The notes: generated by a model from the sequence alone, not told the origin. A stretch of 64,000 bases of DNA from Paenibacillus thiaminolyticus (GCF_007066085.1 NZ_CP041405.1:2790001-2854000); one strand, 5' to 3'; counted from the first letter of the stretch, positions 7,659 to 17,448 are shown. Made by a program: numbers and translations.

Positions 7659-8692
7659 CCGACGCCACAATCGCCATTTCGATCTTGTGGGTGTTCCTGT
7701 TCGTCTACAGCCTGCTCGGCTCCGTCGATTTCGGGGCCGGCTTCTGGTCGATGATCTACGGCCGCCGCAGCGAGGACGGCCGGGCCGCCGAGCTGGCCAA
7801 CCGGTATTTATCTCCTTCGTGGAAGGTTACCAACACGTTCCTGGTCCTGTTCGTCGTCGCGCTCGTCGGATTTTTCCCCGGGGCGACGCTCGGGCTCGCT
7901 TCCGTGCTGCTCGTCCCGGTCTGTCTCGTGCTCGTGCTGCTCACGCTGCGCAGCGCCTTCCTCGTGTACGGATATTCCGTCCATCGGTACGGACGCACGA
8001 TCAGCATCATCTCGGGCGTGACCGGGCTGCTCATCCCGGGGCTGCTCGTCTCGGTCCTCCCCGTGACGCTCGGCGGCTTCATTATGGAGACTCCGGACGG
8101 CGGGCTGATGCTCGACTTCGGGAAGCTGCTGGCCAGCCCGACGCTGTATGCCCACCTCGCCTTCGGCTACGCGACAGAGCTGTTCTTCTCGGCTCTGTTC
8201 CTGGCCGATTACTCCCGCGAGGCGCGCGATATCGCGACCTACCGCATCTACCGGCGCTGGGCCGTCATCTTCGGCCCCTTCAGCCTGCTGACCGCGCTCG
8301 CCGTCACGCTTACCGTGCAGCCGGAGGCTGCGTGGATCGTGGCGGGCTTCCGTGAGCAGCGGGTCGGCTTCACGCTGTCCGCCGCCGCCTTCGTCATTGG
8401 CTATGCGTGTCTGTTCGTCCCGCGCCAAGACGGCTGGAAGGGGCATTCCCGAGCCGCCGTCGTGCTCGTTATTTTGCAGTACGCCTTCGCCAGCTACGCG
8501 TACGGGAGAGCCCATCTGCCTTACATTATTTATCCGCAGCTGACGATTGAAGCGAGCATCACGAATCCTGCGATCTTCCGCTCGCTGCTCATCAGCTATA
8601 TCGTCAGCGCCCTGCTGCTCGTTCCGGTCTTTTATTTGTTCTGGAAGCTGTTTTTGAAGGACCGGCGCTACTTCGAGAACAAGCCGGAATGA
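7655..8692 (+). CDS. cydB: Cytochrome bd-type quinol oxidase subunit II
   Basis: A 345-residue partner of CydA with about eight or nine helices. It begins with the family pattern LWVFLFVYSLLGSVDFGAGFW. The ATG overlaps the cydA stop (ATGA), as expected for stoichiometric synthesis. The cydCD transporter genes usually needed for bd assembly are not in this window. A short gap of 113 bases leads to the next gene without an obvious terminator. Confidence 0.92.
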   Translation: MTDATIAISILWVFLFVYSLLGSVDFGAGFWSMIYGRRSEDGRAAELANRYLSPSWKVTNTFLVLFVVALVGFFPGATLGLASVLLVPVCLVLVLLTLRSAFLVYGYSVHRYGRTISIISGVTGLLIPGLLVSVLPVTLGGFIMETPDGGLMLDFGKLLASPTLYAHLAFGYATELFFSALFLADYSREARDIATYRIYRRWAVIFGPFSLLTALAVTLTVQPEAAWIVAGFREQRVGFTLSAAAFVIGYACLFVPRQDGWKGHSRAAVVLVILQYAFASYAYGRAHLPYIIYPQLTIEASITNPAIFRSLLISYIVSALLLVPVFYLFWKLFLKDRRYFENKPE

Positions 8693-8805
8693 CAGAAGCG
8701 GTATGGGCGTGGTACAGTGAAAGGGCGCATAAAGGAGCAATGGGGGCGCGCGTCCGTGGATCAGGCTGGGAGCTGGCGGATGCCGCGCTTGCGAGGAGGA
8801 ATTCC

Positions 8806-11295
8806 ATGAAATACTTGTACGAGTTCATCGAACACCAGGATGACATGCCGTTCCGCATGTTCGTCAACAGCGTGGATCATATTCAATTCCATTGGCACAA
8901 AGAGGTGGAGTTGATCTGCGTCCTGCAGGGGAGCGTGCGGATCTATGTCGGCCAGCACAATCATGATTATCATCCCGGCGATTTCCTGTTCATCAACAGC
9001 TTGTCTGCGCACAAAATCGAAAAGACGGGTCAGGACAATGTATTGTTGGCCCTGCAATTCAGTCCGGAACTGCTCGAGCGGCCCATGCATATTCATTGCA
9101 GCTCGCTTGACCGCGGGGCCGACGGCAAGCCTGCGCATGACAAGCTTCGTCATTACTTGGCTCGAATGGCGTGGGAGTTGAACAAAAAGCCGCCCGGCTA
9201 CCGTTCTTGCGCTGTAGGGCTGCTGCATATGCTGATCGGGCATCTGGTGCGTTCCTTCCCGCACGAGGCGCTTCCGGATGGCGAACCTGGCGCCGAGCCA
9301 GGCAACGATTATGAGCTCAGACGGTTGAACCGGGTGCTTCAATATATTGATAAGCATTACAGCAAAAAGATTACGCTGCAGGACATCGCGCGGCAAGAAC
9401 ATTTAAGCCTGCACTATTTTTCCCATTTTTTCAAAGACAAGATCGGCATCCCGTTCCAAAAATACTTGACGCTTGTCCGCTTGGAGAAATCAGTCGAGCT
9501 GCTCGCCGGCACCAATAAAAACGTAACCCAAATCGCTTCGGAATGCGGCTTCGCTAATGTGAAAGCCTTCAACACCTATTTCAAGGAAAAGTACGGCACC
9601 ACCCCGACGGGCTACCGGGAGAAGCAGGAGCGGGACACACTCAAAAAAAGCAGCCGCTGGAATGTGAACACGAGCGCAATCCATGGCGCTTATTACGATA
9701 TCGACACGATCCAGGCAATGGATTCCTTATACGCTTATCTGGAGCGCGGCTACGAGCTGCCGCTCAGCTCCCCGCTGGCCAGCGACAGCATCACCATCGA
9801 TATTCACGCCGATGATCCGGTTCATCCCTACGAGCCCAACTGGAGGATGCTCACCACGGCAGGGCGGGCGATTGAGGGACTCCGCGCCGATTGGCAGGAA
9901 CAGTTCCGGGAGATGCAGTCCAGGCTGAAGTTCCGTTACATTCGCTTTCACGGAATTTTCAACGACGAGATGATGATCTATAACGAGGCGGAAGACGGCA
10001 TGCCCGTCTATAACTGGTCTTACGTGGATCGGCTTTACGACTTTCTGTTAAGCGCCGGAACAAGGCCTTTTGTCGAGCTGAGCTTTATGCCTTCACTGCT
10101 GCGCCGTTCCGACGAGACCATTTTTTGGTGGAAGGGAAATATCTCGCCCCCTCGCGACATGGAGAAATGGACGGAGCTGGTGCGCCAGTTCGTGCGCCAT
10201 TGCGTAAACCGGTACGGGCTGGAGGAGGTGAAGCAATGGTATTTTGAAGTATGGAACGAGCCGGACCTGGAGGGGATCTGCTGGGCGGGAACCCGGGAGG
10301 AGTACTTTCGTTTTTACCAAGCTACGGCCGGAGCGATCAAATCGGTGGATTCCGAACTGAGAACGGGCGGTCCGGCGCTGGGTTACGGATCGATATGGAA
10401 CGACACATGGACGGAAGACTTTTTCAACTATTGCAAGACCTCCCAAGCGCCGCTTGATTTCTTCTCGTTCCACGTCTATTCCGAGTACCCGTTCACCAAG
10501 TATGAAGAGCGGCTGACTACAATCATGCCGCCTGATTTTTACGGCAGGACGATCGAGCGAGTCCGCGGCAAGCTGCAGGCCGCCCAGCTCCCCGTGATGC
10601 CGGAACTTCATGTTACGGAGTGGAATTTCTCGCTCTACGACCGGAATTATATTCACGACACGATGTTCATGGCCCCGTTTATTTTGCGGCATGCGCTGCA
10701 GTCCCAGGGGAGTCTCCATTCGCTCGGCTTTTGGTCGTTCACGGACGTGTTCGAGGAGAGCCAGGCCGTTCCCGCCATCTTGCACGGCGGCTTCGGCTTA
10801 TTCAACCGCAATGGATTAAGGAAGCCCGCCTATTACGCGTTCGAGCTTCTCGCCAAGCTGACAGGAAATCTGCTCCGGCAGGGCGAAGGGTATGCCATTG
10901 CCACATCGGGCGAAGACTATTCGATTCTGCTGTACCATTACGTTCATGTCGATCCTTTGTTCGCGAGCGGCGATTGGTCCGGGCTGACGGAGCGGGACAG
11001 ATATAGGGTATTTGAGGAAAAAGGGGATCTTGAAGTCGCGCTTCATCTCGACGGGCTATCAGGGGATTATAAGGCGACAACGTACCGGCTCGACCGCGAT
11101 CATGGCTCGCTGTTCGACGAGTGGGCGCGCATGGGGGCTCCCGGTACGCCGGGCGAGGAGGAGATCGATTATTTACGGCGGAGAACCGGGCCGGCCGTCA
11201 CGGTGGAGTTCCTCGAAGCCGTCTCCTCCTTCGATCGCCGCTTCGTGATTCCGCCGCATGGCGTACAGCTTGTTACCTTGCAGCGCCAATATTGA
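8806..11295 (+). CDS. AraC-type regulator fused to a GH39 glycoside hydrolase
   Basis: An 829-residue two-part protein. Residues about 20-110 are a cupin sugar-sensing domain (HWHKEVELICVLQG, HPGDFLFINS). Residues about 180-280 are an AraC double helix-turn-helix (ITLQDIARQEHLS, FQKYLTLVRLEKS, VTQIASECGFANV, TPTGYREK). From about 330 to the end is a GH39 beta-xylosidase-like barrel with acid/base Glu485 in VWNEPD and nucleophile Glu605 in VTEWN. There is no signal peptide, so it acts in the cytoplasm. The ATG at 8806 follows GAGGAGG; an open frame reaches back to the cydB stop but lacks a site. Next come a terminator, a PTS IIC and a GH3 enzyme, suggesting a beta-glycoside module. The hydrolase half may be an active enzyme or a ligand sensor. 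Confidence 0.9.
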   Translation: MKYLYEFIEHQDDMPFRMFVNSVDHIQFHWHKEVELICVLQGSVRIYVGQHNHDYHPGDFLFINSLSAHKIEKTGQDNVLLALQFSPELLERPMHIHCSSLDRGADGKPAHDKLRHYLARMAWELNKKPPGYRSCAVGLLHMLIGHLVRSFPHEALPDGEPGAEPGNDYELRRLNRVLQYIDKHYSKKITLQDIARQEHLSLHYFSHFFKDKIGIPFQKYLTLVRLEKSVELLAGTNKNVTQIASECGFANVKAFNTYFKEKYGTTPTGYREKQERDTLKKSSRWNVNTSAIHGAYYDIDTIQAMDSLYAYLERGYELPLSSPLASDSITIDIHADDPVHPYEPNWRMLTTAGRAIEGLRADWQEQFREMQSRLKFRYIRFHGIFNDEMMIYNEAEDGMPVYNWSYVDRLYDFLLSAGTRPFVELSFMPSLLRRSDETIFWWKGNISPPRDMEKWTELVRQFVRHCVNRYGLEEVKQWYFEVWNEPDLEGICWAGTREEYFRFYQATAGAIKSVDSELRTGGPALGYGSIWNDTWTEDFFNYCKTSQAPLDFFSFHVYSEYPFTKYEERLTTIMPPDFYGRTIERVRGKLQAAQLPVMPELHVTEWNFSLYDRNYIHDTMFMAPFILRHALQSQGSLHSLGFWSFTDVFEESQAVPAILHGGFGLFNRNGLRKPAYYAFELLAKLTGNLLRQGEGYAIATSGEDYSILLYHYVHVDPLFASGDWSGLTERDRYRVFEEKGDLEVALHLDGLSGDYKATTYRLDRDHGSLFDEWARMGAPGTPGEEEIDYLRRRTGPAVTVEFLEAVSSFDRRFVIPPHGVQLVTLQRQY

Positions 11296-11303
11296 AGATG
11301 CAG

Positions 11304-11334
11304 ACACCCTTTTTGACATAAAGGGTGTTTTTTT
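11304..11334 (+). terminator. Terminator after the AraC-GH39 gene
   Basis: ACACCCTTT and AAAGGGTGT form a stem with a short loop and a run of seven T. It ends the AraC-GH39 transcript, so the PTS/GH3 pair needs its own promoter. Confidence 0.85.
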
Positions 11335-11422
11335 GCTGTATCGGGGCGCGTTCTCCTCTTCCCGTTCCGATTCACTGCGGCAAGAAGAACAAAAAACAAC
11401 CACAGGGTCGGCAACAAAGGCC

Positions 11423-11438
11423 AAGAAAACGCATTCAT
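11423..11438 (+). promoter_or_regulatory. Possible catabolite-responsive element (cre)
   Basis: AAGAAAACGCATTCAT matches the cre consensus WTGNNARCGNWWWCAW at 15 of 16 positions. It lies about 55 bases upstream of the PTS IIC start, a location consistent with CcpA repression of a sugar operon. No operator for the AraC half was identified. Confidence 0.45.
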
Positions 11439-11490
11439 TTTCATCTACACTGAGTGTGCACGAATGAATCAACATAAGGAGGAACGGCCT

Positions 11491-12738
11491 ATGGATCGGT
11501 TTATGAAGTGGATGAATGAACGTTTTGCCCCCAAATTAGATACATTCACGAAAAATGTATGGGTTGCCTCGATCCAGGACTCGATCATGATTGCTCTGCC
11601 GATGGTGTTTATCGGCTCTCTGATTACACTGCTGTCGATCCTGAACGATTTTATCCCGGGAATGCCGGATTTGTCGCCGGTCTCGACCTTCAGCTTCGGC
11701 CTGCTGGGGCTATTCATCGCTTTTCTCACTCCATATAAAGTGATGGAGCAGAAAGAACGCCATAAAATCAAACTGATTGCGGGCTGTACCGGACTAGCCT
11801 TCTACCTGATGCTGCTGAAGCCGACGTTCGGGGAAGACGGAACGATCAGCTTCATCCTGGAGCGGTTCGGCCCGAGCGGCATGTTCACTTCGCTCATCGT
11901 CGGCGTGCTTGTCGCGGTTGTCTTCAGCGCGTTTCACAAGTTCTCTTTTTTCAAAAAAGATACGAGTCTTCCGGAATTCATCGTCGATTGGTTCGACTTT
12001 CTCGTGCCGATTGCCTTGATCTTGGGTGCCGGATGGGTCCTGACGTATCCGCTGCAGTTCGACATCTTCGTCTTGATCTTGAATGTGTTCGAACCGCTGA
12101 ACCAGATTAGCCAGAGCTTGCTCGGGTTCGTGCTGTTCAATTTCATCGGAGTGTTCCTGTATTCCTTCGGAGTCAGCCCGTGGGTGCTGATGCCGATATT
12201 TTTCGCCATCTGGCTGCCGGCCATTGAAGCCAACGCCGCCGCTGTCGCCCAGGGCATGGAGCCAATGAATATCAACACCTTCGAGACCTTCTTCTCCGGT
12301 TGGGTCGGCGTAGGCGGCATGGGCGCCACGCTGCCGCTGGTCATCTGGTTCCTCTTCGCCAAATCGAAGCGGCTGAGCGCCATCGGCAAGACGACGCTGG
12401 TGCCTTCGCTGTTCAATATCAATGAGCCGGTCATCTATGGTGCCCCTATCGCGTTCAATCCGATCTTGATGATCCCGATGTGGATTAACGGATTGATTGT
12501 TCCGATTATCGTCTATGTCGCGCTGGATCTTGGTCTTGCCGCCATTCCAAGCCAACTGTTCCAGATGTGGTATACCCCGCTTGGCATCTCGACTTACATC
12601 GTGTCGGGACTTGGCGGATTGCTCTTGTTGGCAGTGGTCCTGCTTATCATGTTCGCCGTCTGGTTCCCTTTCTTCAAAGCGTATGACATGCAGGAATGCC
12701 GCAAAGAACAACTAGCGCAAACGAAAAAAGAGATATGA
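11491..12738 (+). CDS. PTS cellobiose/lactose-family IIC permease
   Basis: A 415-residue integral membrane protein of the lactose/cellobiose PTS family. The start region (FMKWMNERFAPKLDTFTKNVWVAS) and SIMIALPMVFIGSL are diagnostic, as are NINEPVIYGAPIAFNP and the late PMWINGLIVPII. It would carry a beta-glucoside across the membrane while it is phosphorylated. No IIA or IIB gene is adjacent, and the downstream enzyme is an ordinary GH3 hydrolase rather than a phospho-beta-glucosidase, so the phosphate donor must come from elsewhere or the permease works unusually. The ATG at 11491 is chosen for AAGGAGG 9 bases upstream; an earlier in-frame ATG at 11464 has no site. Confidence 0.88.
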   Translation: MDRFMKWMNERFAPKLDTFTKNVWVASIQDSIMIALPMVFIGSLITLLSILNDFIPGMPDLSPVSTFSFGLLGLFIAFLTPYKVMEQKERHKIKLIAGCTGLAFYLMLLKPTFGEDGTISFILERFGPSGMFTSLIVGVLVAVVFSAFHKFSFFKKDTSLPEFIVDWFDFLVPIALILGAGWVLTYPLQFDIFVLILNVFEPLNQISQSLLGFVLFNFIGVFLYSFGVSPWVLMPIFFAIWLPAIEANAAAVAQGMEPMNINTFETFFSGWVGVGGMGATLPLVIWFLFAKSKRLSAIGKTTLVPSLFNINEPVIYGAPIAFNPILMIPMWINGLIVPIIVYVALDLGLAAIPSQLFQMWYTPLGISTYIVSGLGGLLLLAVVLLIMFAVWFPFFKAYDMQECRKEQLAQTKKEI

Positions 12739-12762
12739 CAGCATGATACAGGAGGTCTGACA

Positions 12763-15075
12763 ATGAAAACAGTAACTGAATCGGATATGATACTGACGCA
12801 ATTGACGCTGGAAGAAAAAGCGTCGCTATGCGCGGGATTGAACATGTGGATGACCAAAAGCGTCGATCGGCTGAATATTCCTGCGATCGCCATGTATGAC
12901 GGCACGAACGGAATCCGAAAAACAGCCAGCATGGAAGAACTCGGAATCTTCGGGGACAATGTGCCGGCTACGTGCTACCCGACGGGTTCGGCGATCGGCT
13001 CATCGTGGAACGTAGAGCTGCTGCGCGAACTCGGCGTCGCGCTTGGCAAGGAAGGAAGAGAGCTCGATGTCGAAATATTGCTCGGACCGGGCATCAATAT
13101 GAAGCGAACTCCGCTCGGCGGGCGCAACTTCGAATATTATTCGGAGGATCCATGCCTGACAGGAGAACTGGGCGCCGCCTTCGTGGACGGGCTGCAAAGC
13201 CAGGGCGTGGCAGCATCCGTCAAGCACTTCGCATGCAACAATCAGGAGTACGAGAAGATGATCACCAGTTCGGAGGTTGATGAGCGCACGCTGCGTGAAA
13301 TCTATCTCAGCGCGTTCGAACGAATTGTAAAAAAGGCGAATCCGTGGACGATCATGTGCTCTTACAACCTGCTCAATGGCGAGTACACCAGTGAGAACGA
13401 GTTCTTGCTGAAGAAAATTCTGCGGGAAGAATGGGGATATGACGGCGTCGTCCTCTCCGACTGGACCGCCGTTGACAATCGTGTCAAGGGCATCAAAGCA
13501 GGTCTTGATCTGGAGATGCCGGGCCCGGCCCACTACAATACGAAGGCCATCGTCGAGGCGGTGCAATCCGGAGAATTAGAAGAGCGGCAATTGGACACGT
13601 GCGTAAGAAGAATTCTGGAGCTGGTTCGCCGGACGAGAGAGCATCGGGGGGTAGAGCTCCCATCCGCCGAAGAGCGGCATAAGCTGGCCCGCCGTGCGGC
13701 CGCCGAGAGCATGGTTCTGCTGAAAAACGATAAGGGGCTGCTCCCGCTACAGCCTGAACGCCTGTCATCCGTCGCCGTCATCGGCCGATTCGCAAAGCAG
13801 CCAAGAATCCAAGGGGCGGGAAGCGCCAAGGTGACACCGACGCAGGTCGATATCCCTTGGGATGAGATGCAAGACATCGCCGGAGAGCGCCTTGAGCTTC
13901 GCTATGCGGAAGGCTATGCTCAAGATAGCCCGCCCGATACGATTGACGAATGCTTGATCGAGGAGAGCGTCGCATTGGCCAGACGTTCGGATGTAGCAAT
14001 CATCTTTGCCGGACAACCTGAATCCTCTGAATCGGAAGGGCTCGACATCGCCTCGATCGACTTGCCGTGCCATCAGAGTAAGCTGATTCAAGCGGTAGCC
14101 GATGCCCAACCGAATTGTATCGTCGTTCTTAGCAGCGGTACCGCCCTCGTCATGCGCCCTTGGATTGATCAAGTATCTTGCGTGATTCAGGGCTGGCTGT
14201 CCGGGCAAGGCGGAGGCCGAGCCATCGCCGAAATTCTGTTCGGCCTCGTCAATCCGTCGGGCAAGCTGTCGGAGACATTCCCAGTCAAGCTGTCGGACAC
14301 CCCTTCGTATCTGTACCCGCGCGGCGAGAACGGCAAGCTGTTTTATAGGGAAGGGCTGTTCACCGGATACCGATATTATGATCGGAAGCAGTTGGAGCCT
14401 CAGTTCCCGTTCGGCCACGGCTTGTCCTATACGACATTCGAGTACGTGTCGCTCGAGGCGGTTCAGACGGGAGACGAAGTGCATGTCACCTGCGCTATTC
14501 GCAATACAGGCACCCGAAGCGGCAAGGAAATCATCCAGTTGTATGTGAATGACGAGGAATGCCTGTGGCAGCGTCCAGACAAAGAATTGAAGGCTTTTGC
14601 GAAGGTAAACCTGGAGCCGGGAGAAACGAAAATGGTTCATTTTACGTTAGACCGGCGGGACTTTTCGTATTACAACACCAAGCAGCAGCGCTGGGTAGCC
14701 GATATGGGCTTTTTCAATATCCTCGCGGGAAGCTCCTCCCGTGATATCCGGCTTCGCTGCCGGCTGCACTGTGATTTCGGCACGCAGCAAGCCGTACAAT
14801 TTCACACCTTCAGCCTGCTCAGCGATTGGCTGCGCTATTCCCATTCGCGGGCGGTGCTGGAGGAATACCTGGCGGATATGAATCGGCATGCGGAAGAGGC
14901 CGTCATCTTGAACGAGGAGTTCATCGGATTCTGGAATGATTTCCCGTTAATTAAAATTATTCAAATGTTCGGCCAGCAATGGCTTCAAGACACATCGCCT
15001 CATCTCGTCATCGAGGAGATGCTGGAGCGCGTAGCGCGCTGCCAACCTGCTGATGAGGAATTGCCGGAGCGCTAG
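12763..15075 (+). CDS. GH3-family beta-glucosidase
   Basis: A 770-residue cytoplasmic glycosidase without signal peptide. Residues about 40-290 are the GH3 barrel: YDGTNGIR, LGPGINMKRTPLGGRNFEYYSEDP, VKHFACNNQE and the nucleophile Asp233 in VVLSDW. Residues about 320-530 are the GH3 C-terminal sandwich (VAVIGRFAKQPRIQGAGSAKV). A fibronectin-III-like domain with QLYVND and ELKAFAKV follows near 570-650. About 110 extra residues at the C terminus have no family I recognise. CAGGAGGTCTGACA gives a good ribosome site, and the gap to the PTS gene is only 24 bases, so they form an operon. It likely removes terminal glucose from beta-glucosides. Confidence 0.9.
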   Translation: MKTVTESDMILTQLTLEEKASLCAGLNMWMTKSVDRLNIPAIAMYDGTNGIRKTASMEELGIFGDNVPATCYPTGSAIGSSWNVELLRELGVALGKEGRELDVEILLGPGINMKRTPLGGRNFEYYSEDPCLTGELGAAFVDGLQSQGVAASVKHFACNNQEYEKMITSSEVDERTLREIYLSAFERIVKKANPWTIMCSYNLLNGEYTSENEFLLKKILREEWGYDGVVLSDWTAVDNRVKGIKAGLDLEMPGPAHYNTKAIVEAVQSGELEERQLDTCVRRILELVRRTREHRGVELPSAEERHKLARRAAAESMVLLKNDKGLLPLQPERLSSVAVIGRFAKQPRIQGAGSAKVTPTQVDIPWDEMQDIAGERLELRYAEGYAQDSPPDTIDECLIEESVALARRSDVAIIFAGQPESSESEGLDIASIDLPCHQSKLIQAVADAQPNCIVVLSSGTALVMRPWIDQVSCVIQGWLSGQGGGRAIAEILFGLVNPSGKLSETFPVKLSDTPSYLYPRGENGKLFYREGLFTGYRYYDRKQLEPQFPFGHGLSYTTFEYVSLEAVQTGDEVHVTCAIRNTGTRSGKEIIQLYVNDEECLWQRPDKELKAFAKVNLEPGETKMVHFTLDRRDFSYYNTKQQRWVADMGFFNILAGSSSRDIRLRCRLHCDFGTQQAVQFHTFSLLSDWLRYSHSRAVLEEYLADMNRHAEEAVILNEEFIGFWNDFPLIKIIQMFGQQWLQDTSPHLVIEEMLERVARCQPADEELPER

Positions 15076-15084
15076 TAAGCGATG

Positions 15085-15119
15085 CAGCTCCTTCCGGGCC
15101 TATGCCTTGGAAGGAGCTG
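15085..15119. terminator. Hairpin between convergent genes, probable weak terminator
   Basis: CAGCTCCTTCC and GGAAGGAGCTG form a perfect 11-bp stem between the convergent GH3 and GlnL-type genes. Neither strand has a clean T-run after it, so it may act weakly or in both directions. Confidence 0.5.
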
Positions 15120-15141
15120 TCTTGCTGTGCAGGAGGATGGT

Positions 15142-16065
15142 TCACAGGCCGGGGGCTGAGGACTCGATATAAAACACGTACAAAAATTTTCTCAGATTAA
15201 TTTTGGAAGCGGATGACTTGTTCTGTTCCTCCAGCTCCCGCATGCGCAGGCGCACTTCCTGAAAATCGAATAAACGGGATGCGAAGTATTCGAAGGTCGG
15301 GTTGCCGTAATCGCTCAAGCCTAGCGACGCCAAATTGGTAAGCGCTTGCAATGTTAAGCGGCGGATACGCTGCTCGATCGCGCGCACGTCCTTCTGCAGG
15401 TGGGCATCGGAACCAGCCTCCTTGCCGCTGCGGAGCGCCACCTGTTCGTAGATGGTCTTGAGCGGGGGCAGATCCGGCAGGATGCTATGCCCTTGCTCCT
15501 GTTCCTTGAGCCAGGTCATAATCCGAATCAGATCGGGAGCGCCCGCTTCACCGGCAATCCCCAATTGCAGCAGCAAGGACCGGGCCTGTTGTTCGATCGG
15601 TTTTTCCTTGTTGAGAGGAATGCCCGGCGCGGCATCCGCGGTCCCGGACCTTTCCAGCGTGCGAAGCGAATTGCGGATCGTCTGCATCGACTTCTCCAGC
15701 AGCAGATGATCGGAGACGCGCCGCAGCACGGCCAACACCTCCAGACGGTTAATCGGCTTTTGGATAAACGTATCGACGCCTTGCTGGTAAGCCTCGCCAA
15801 TCATTTCCTTATTCTCCACCTGGGAGATCATAATGAATCTGCCGCTGTACTTTTCATCACGCAGCGCTTTGACGGTCTCAATCCCGTCGCGCCCCGGCAT
15901 GAGCAGGTCGAGGATGACAATGTCCGCCTCCCGGACAGCGGACGCGGAAGCATAGGAACCGTCCCCCGCTTCGCCGACGACCTCTCCCAGGCCGCTCTCG
16001 TCGACGATGCGCGATAACATTTTGCGGACGGCAGGGTCGTCTTCAACCAGATAAAATTTCAACAA
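15142..16065 (-). CDS. GlnL (YcbB)-type response regulator
   Basis: A 307-residue regulator. Residues 1-120 are a receiver domain (LVEDDP, phospho-acceptor Asp53 in VILDLLMPG, Lys in FIQKPIN). After a variable linker, residues about 170-300 match the YcbB-type DNA-binding domain of B. subtilis GlnL (LTLQALTNLASLGLSDYGNPTFEYFASRLFDFQEVR). The start is TTG behind GGGAGG. It follows its kinase by 34 bases and closes a six-gene minus-strand cluster with a glutamine-type ABC importer. In B. subtilis GlnL senses glutamine through GlnK and turns on glsA-glnT; here the neighbouring importer is the natural target. Confidence 0.87.
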   Translation of the reverse strand: MLKFYLVEDDPAVRKMLSRIVDESGLGEVVGEAGDGSYASASAVREADIVILDLLMPGRDGIETVKALRDEKYSGRFIMISQVENKEMIGEAYQQGVDTFIQKPINRLEVLAVLRRVSDHLLLEKSMQTIRNSLRTLERSGTADAAPGIPLNKEKPIEQQARSLLLQLGIAGEAGAPDLIRIMTWLKEQEQGHSILPDLPPLKTIYEQVALRSGKEAGSDAHLQKDVRAIEQRIRRLTLQALTNLASLGLSDYGNPTFEYFASRLFDFQEVRLRMRELEEQNKSSASKINLRKFLYVFYIESSAPGL

Positions 16066-16099
16066 CGTTGACAGCCTCCCTTTCGATCGATCAACCTCT

Positions 16100-17353
16100 T
16101 CAAGTCAGCCGCTCCACAGGAATCCGGATCTCGAAGCATGTGTTCCCGGGAGCGCTGCGGACACGGATGTCTCCATCAAGCAAACGCACGATATCGGCGG
16201 CGTGCGACAGTCCGATGCCTGTGGAAGAGTTCCCTTCGGCATCGAATTTGGTCGTGAATCCGGGATGAAAGATCAAATCGAGTTCATCGGCGGATATGCC
16301 CGGGCCGTCGTCCATGACGGAGAACAAGATGGATTGGTCGCGGAGATCGACGTGCACCCGGATGCGGCCTTGATGCGGCAGCGCTTCTACGGCATTCGAT
16401 ACGATGTTGTTGAGTACGGAGAGAAGCGGATAAATTTCGGTGGTGGACAGATTGATGTCGCATTCGGCCTGGATGTCTGCGCTTTTGCCGAGCAGCAAGC
16501 CATAATTCGCATTGGCCCGCGTCACCATGGCGCATAGTTCGGCAATCGAGATGCGCTTGGACAGCATCCGTTCCTGCTGGATAATTTTGAATAAGCCGGA
16601 TAAAATCCGTTCCGAATCCTTTTTCACCTCATGCACATGCTCCGCGATATGAAGCGCCTGTGCCGCGCCCGGGTGAGATTCGGTTTTGAGCGTTCGGTAC
16701 AACCGGTAGCTTTCCCGCGTAATTTCTTCAATATGGGACATTGACTTGCGAAGATAGATGGCCTCTTCGAACAGATCCGAATTAATGAGCATTAACCGCT
16801 CTAACTCCTTCTGCCTCTGTTCTCCCAATGCCCGAACTTGACGAATCGCCAGCATATTGCATAAGCCTACGGCAAAAAAGCTGCGCAGTAAGCCAACGAG
16901 AATGATCAGCATTGCCTCATGAACCGTCATGTTCGGCGGCGTGCCGGCAGCGAACCGAACGAGCAATTCCGCCCCATTCGATACGATATCCGCCAACGCG
17001 CCGAATATGGCGACTTTGACATGATATTCTACGTTGGCTTTCAATTTGAGCAGGAAGATCATCGCCGCGAAGGTGACATAATAAAAAAATACGGGCATAT
17101 GCTGCATCAATCCTTCGTCTATCGGGATGCCATGCAGCAGCGTTCCTAACATGATGCGGAAGACAACGACGAAGGCGCCCACGGCGATGCCGGTCGCAAG
17201 CACAGGCACAGAGAACCATAGCAGTCCGAAAAAATAGGCCATAATTCCGAGCGAGAAGCGAAAATCGCCGCCAAACGGGGTGATCTTCATTTCGCCCAGC
17301 AATCCCGTCGATAAGAGAATGATGCTCCAAATGAGCAGCCTGTGATCTCGCAC
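16100..17353 (-). CDS. GlnK (YcbA)-type sensor histidine kinase
   Basis: A 417-residue membrane kinase. The first 190 residues hold about six hydrophobic helices with short loops, with no large extracellular sensor, as in B. subtilis GlnK. A helical dimerisation region with the likely phospho-acceptor around SMSHIEEIT follows, then an HATPase domain (LLSVLNNIVSNAVEAL, VMDDGPGIS, GFTTK, STGIGLSHAADIVRLLDG). The GTG start has a rather distant AAAGGGG, so its efficiency is doubtful. Directly upstream are the importer permeases, downstream the GlnL regulator. Inferred signal: external glutamine or glutamate, possibly by contact with the transporter. Confidence 0.85.
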   Translation of the reverse strand: MRDHRLLIWSIILLSTGLLGEMKITPFGGDFRFSLGIMAYFFGLLWFSVPVLATGIAVGAFVVVFRIMLGTLLHGIPIDEGLMQHMPVFFYYVTFAAMIFLLKLKANVEYHVKVAIFGALADIVSNGAELLVRFAAGTPPNMTVHEAMLIILVGLLRSFFAVGLCNMLAIRQVRALGEQRQKELERLMLINSDLFEEAIYLRKSMSHIEEITRESYRLYRTLKTESHPGAAQALHIAEHVHEVKKDSERILSGLFKIIQQERMLSKRISIAELCAMVTRANANYGLLLGKSADIQAECDINLSTTEIYPLLSVLNNIVSNAVEALPHQGRIRVHVDLRDQSILFSVMDDGPGISADELDLIFHPGFTTKFDAEGNSSTGIGLSHAADIVRLLDGDIRVRSAPGNTCFEIRIPVERLT

Positions 17354-17448
17354 GCTGATCGTATCGCCCCTTTCCTCCCGATGCCCTCAACGTCCTCCCT
17401 CTTATCGTACAGGAAAAGAGCCCATTTTGTCTCGCAAAATATCCATTT

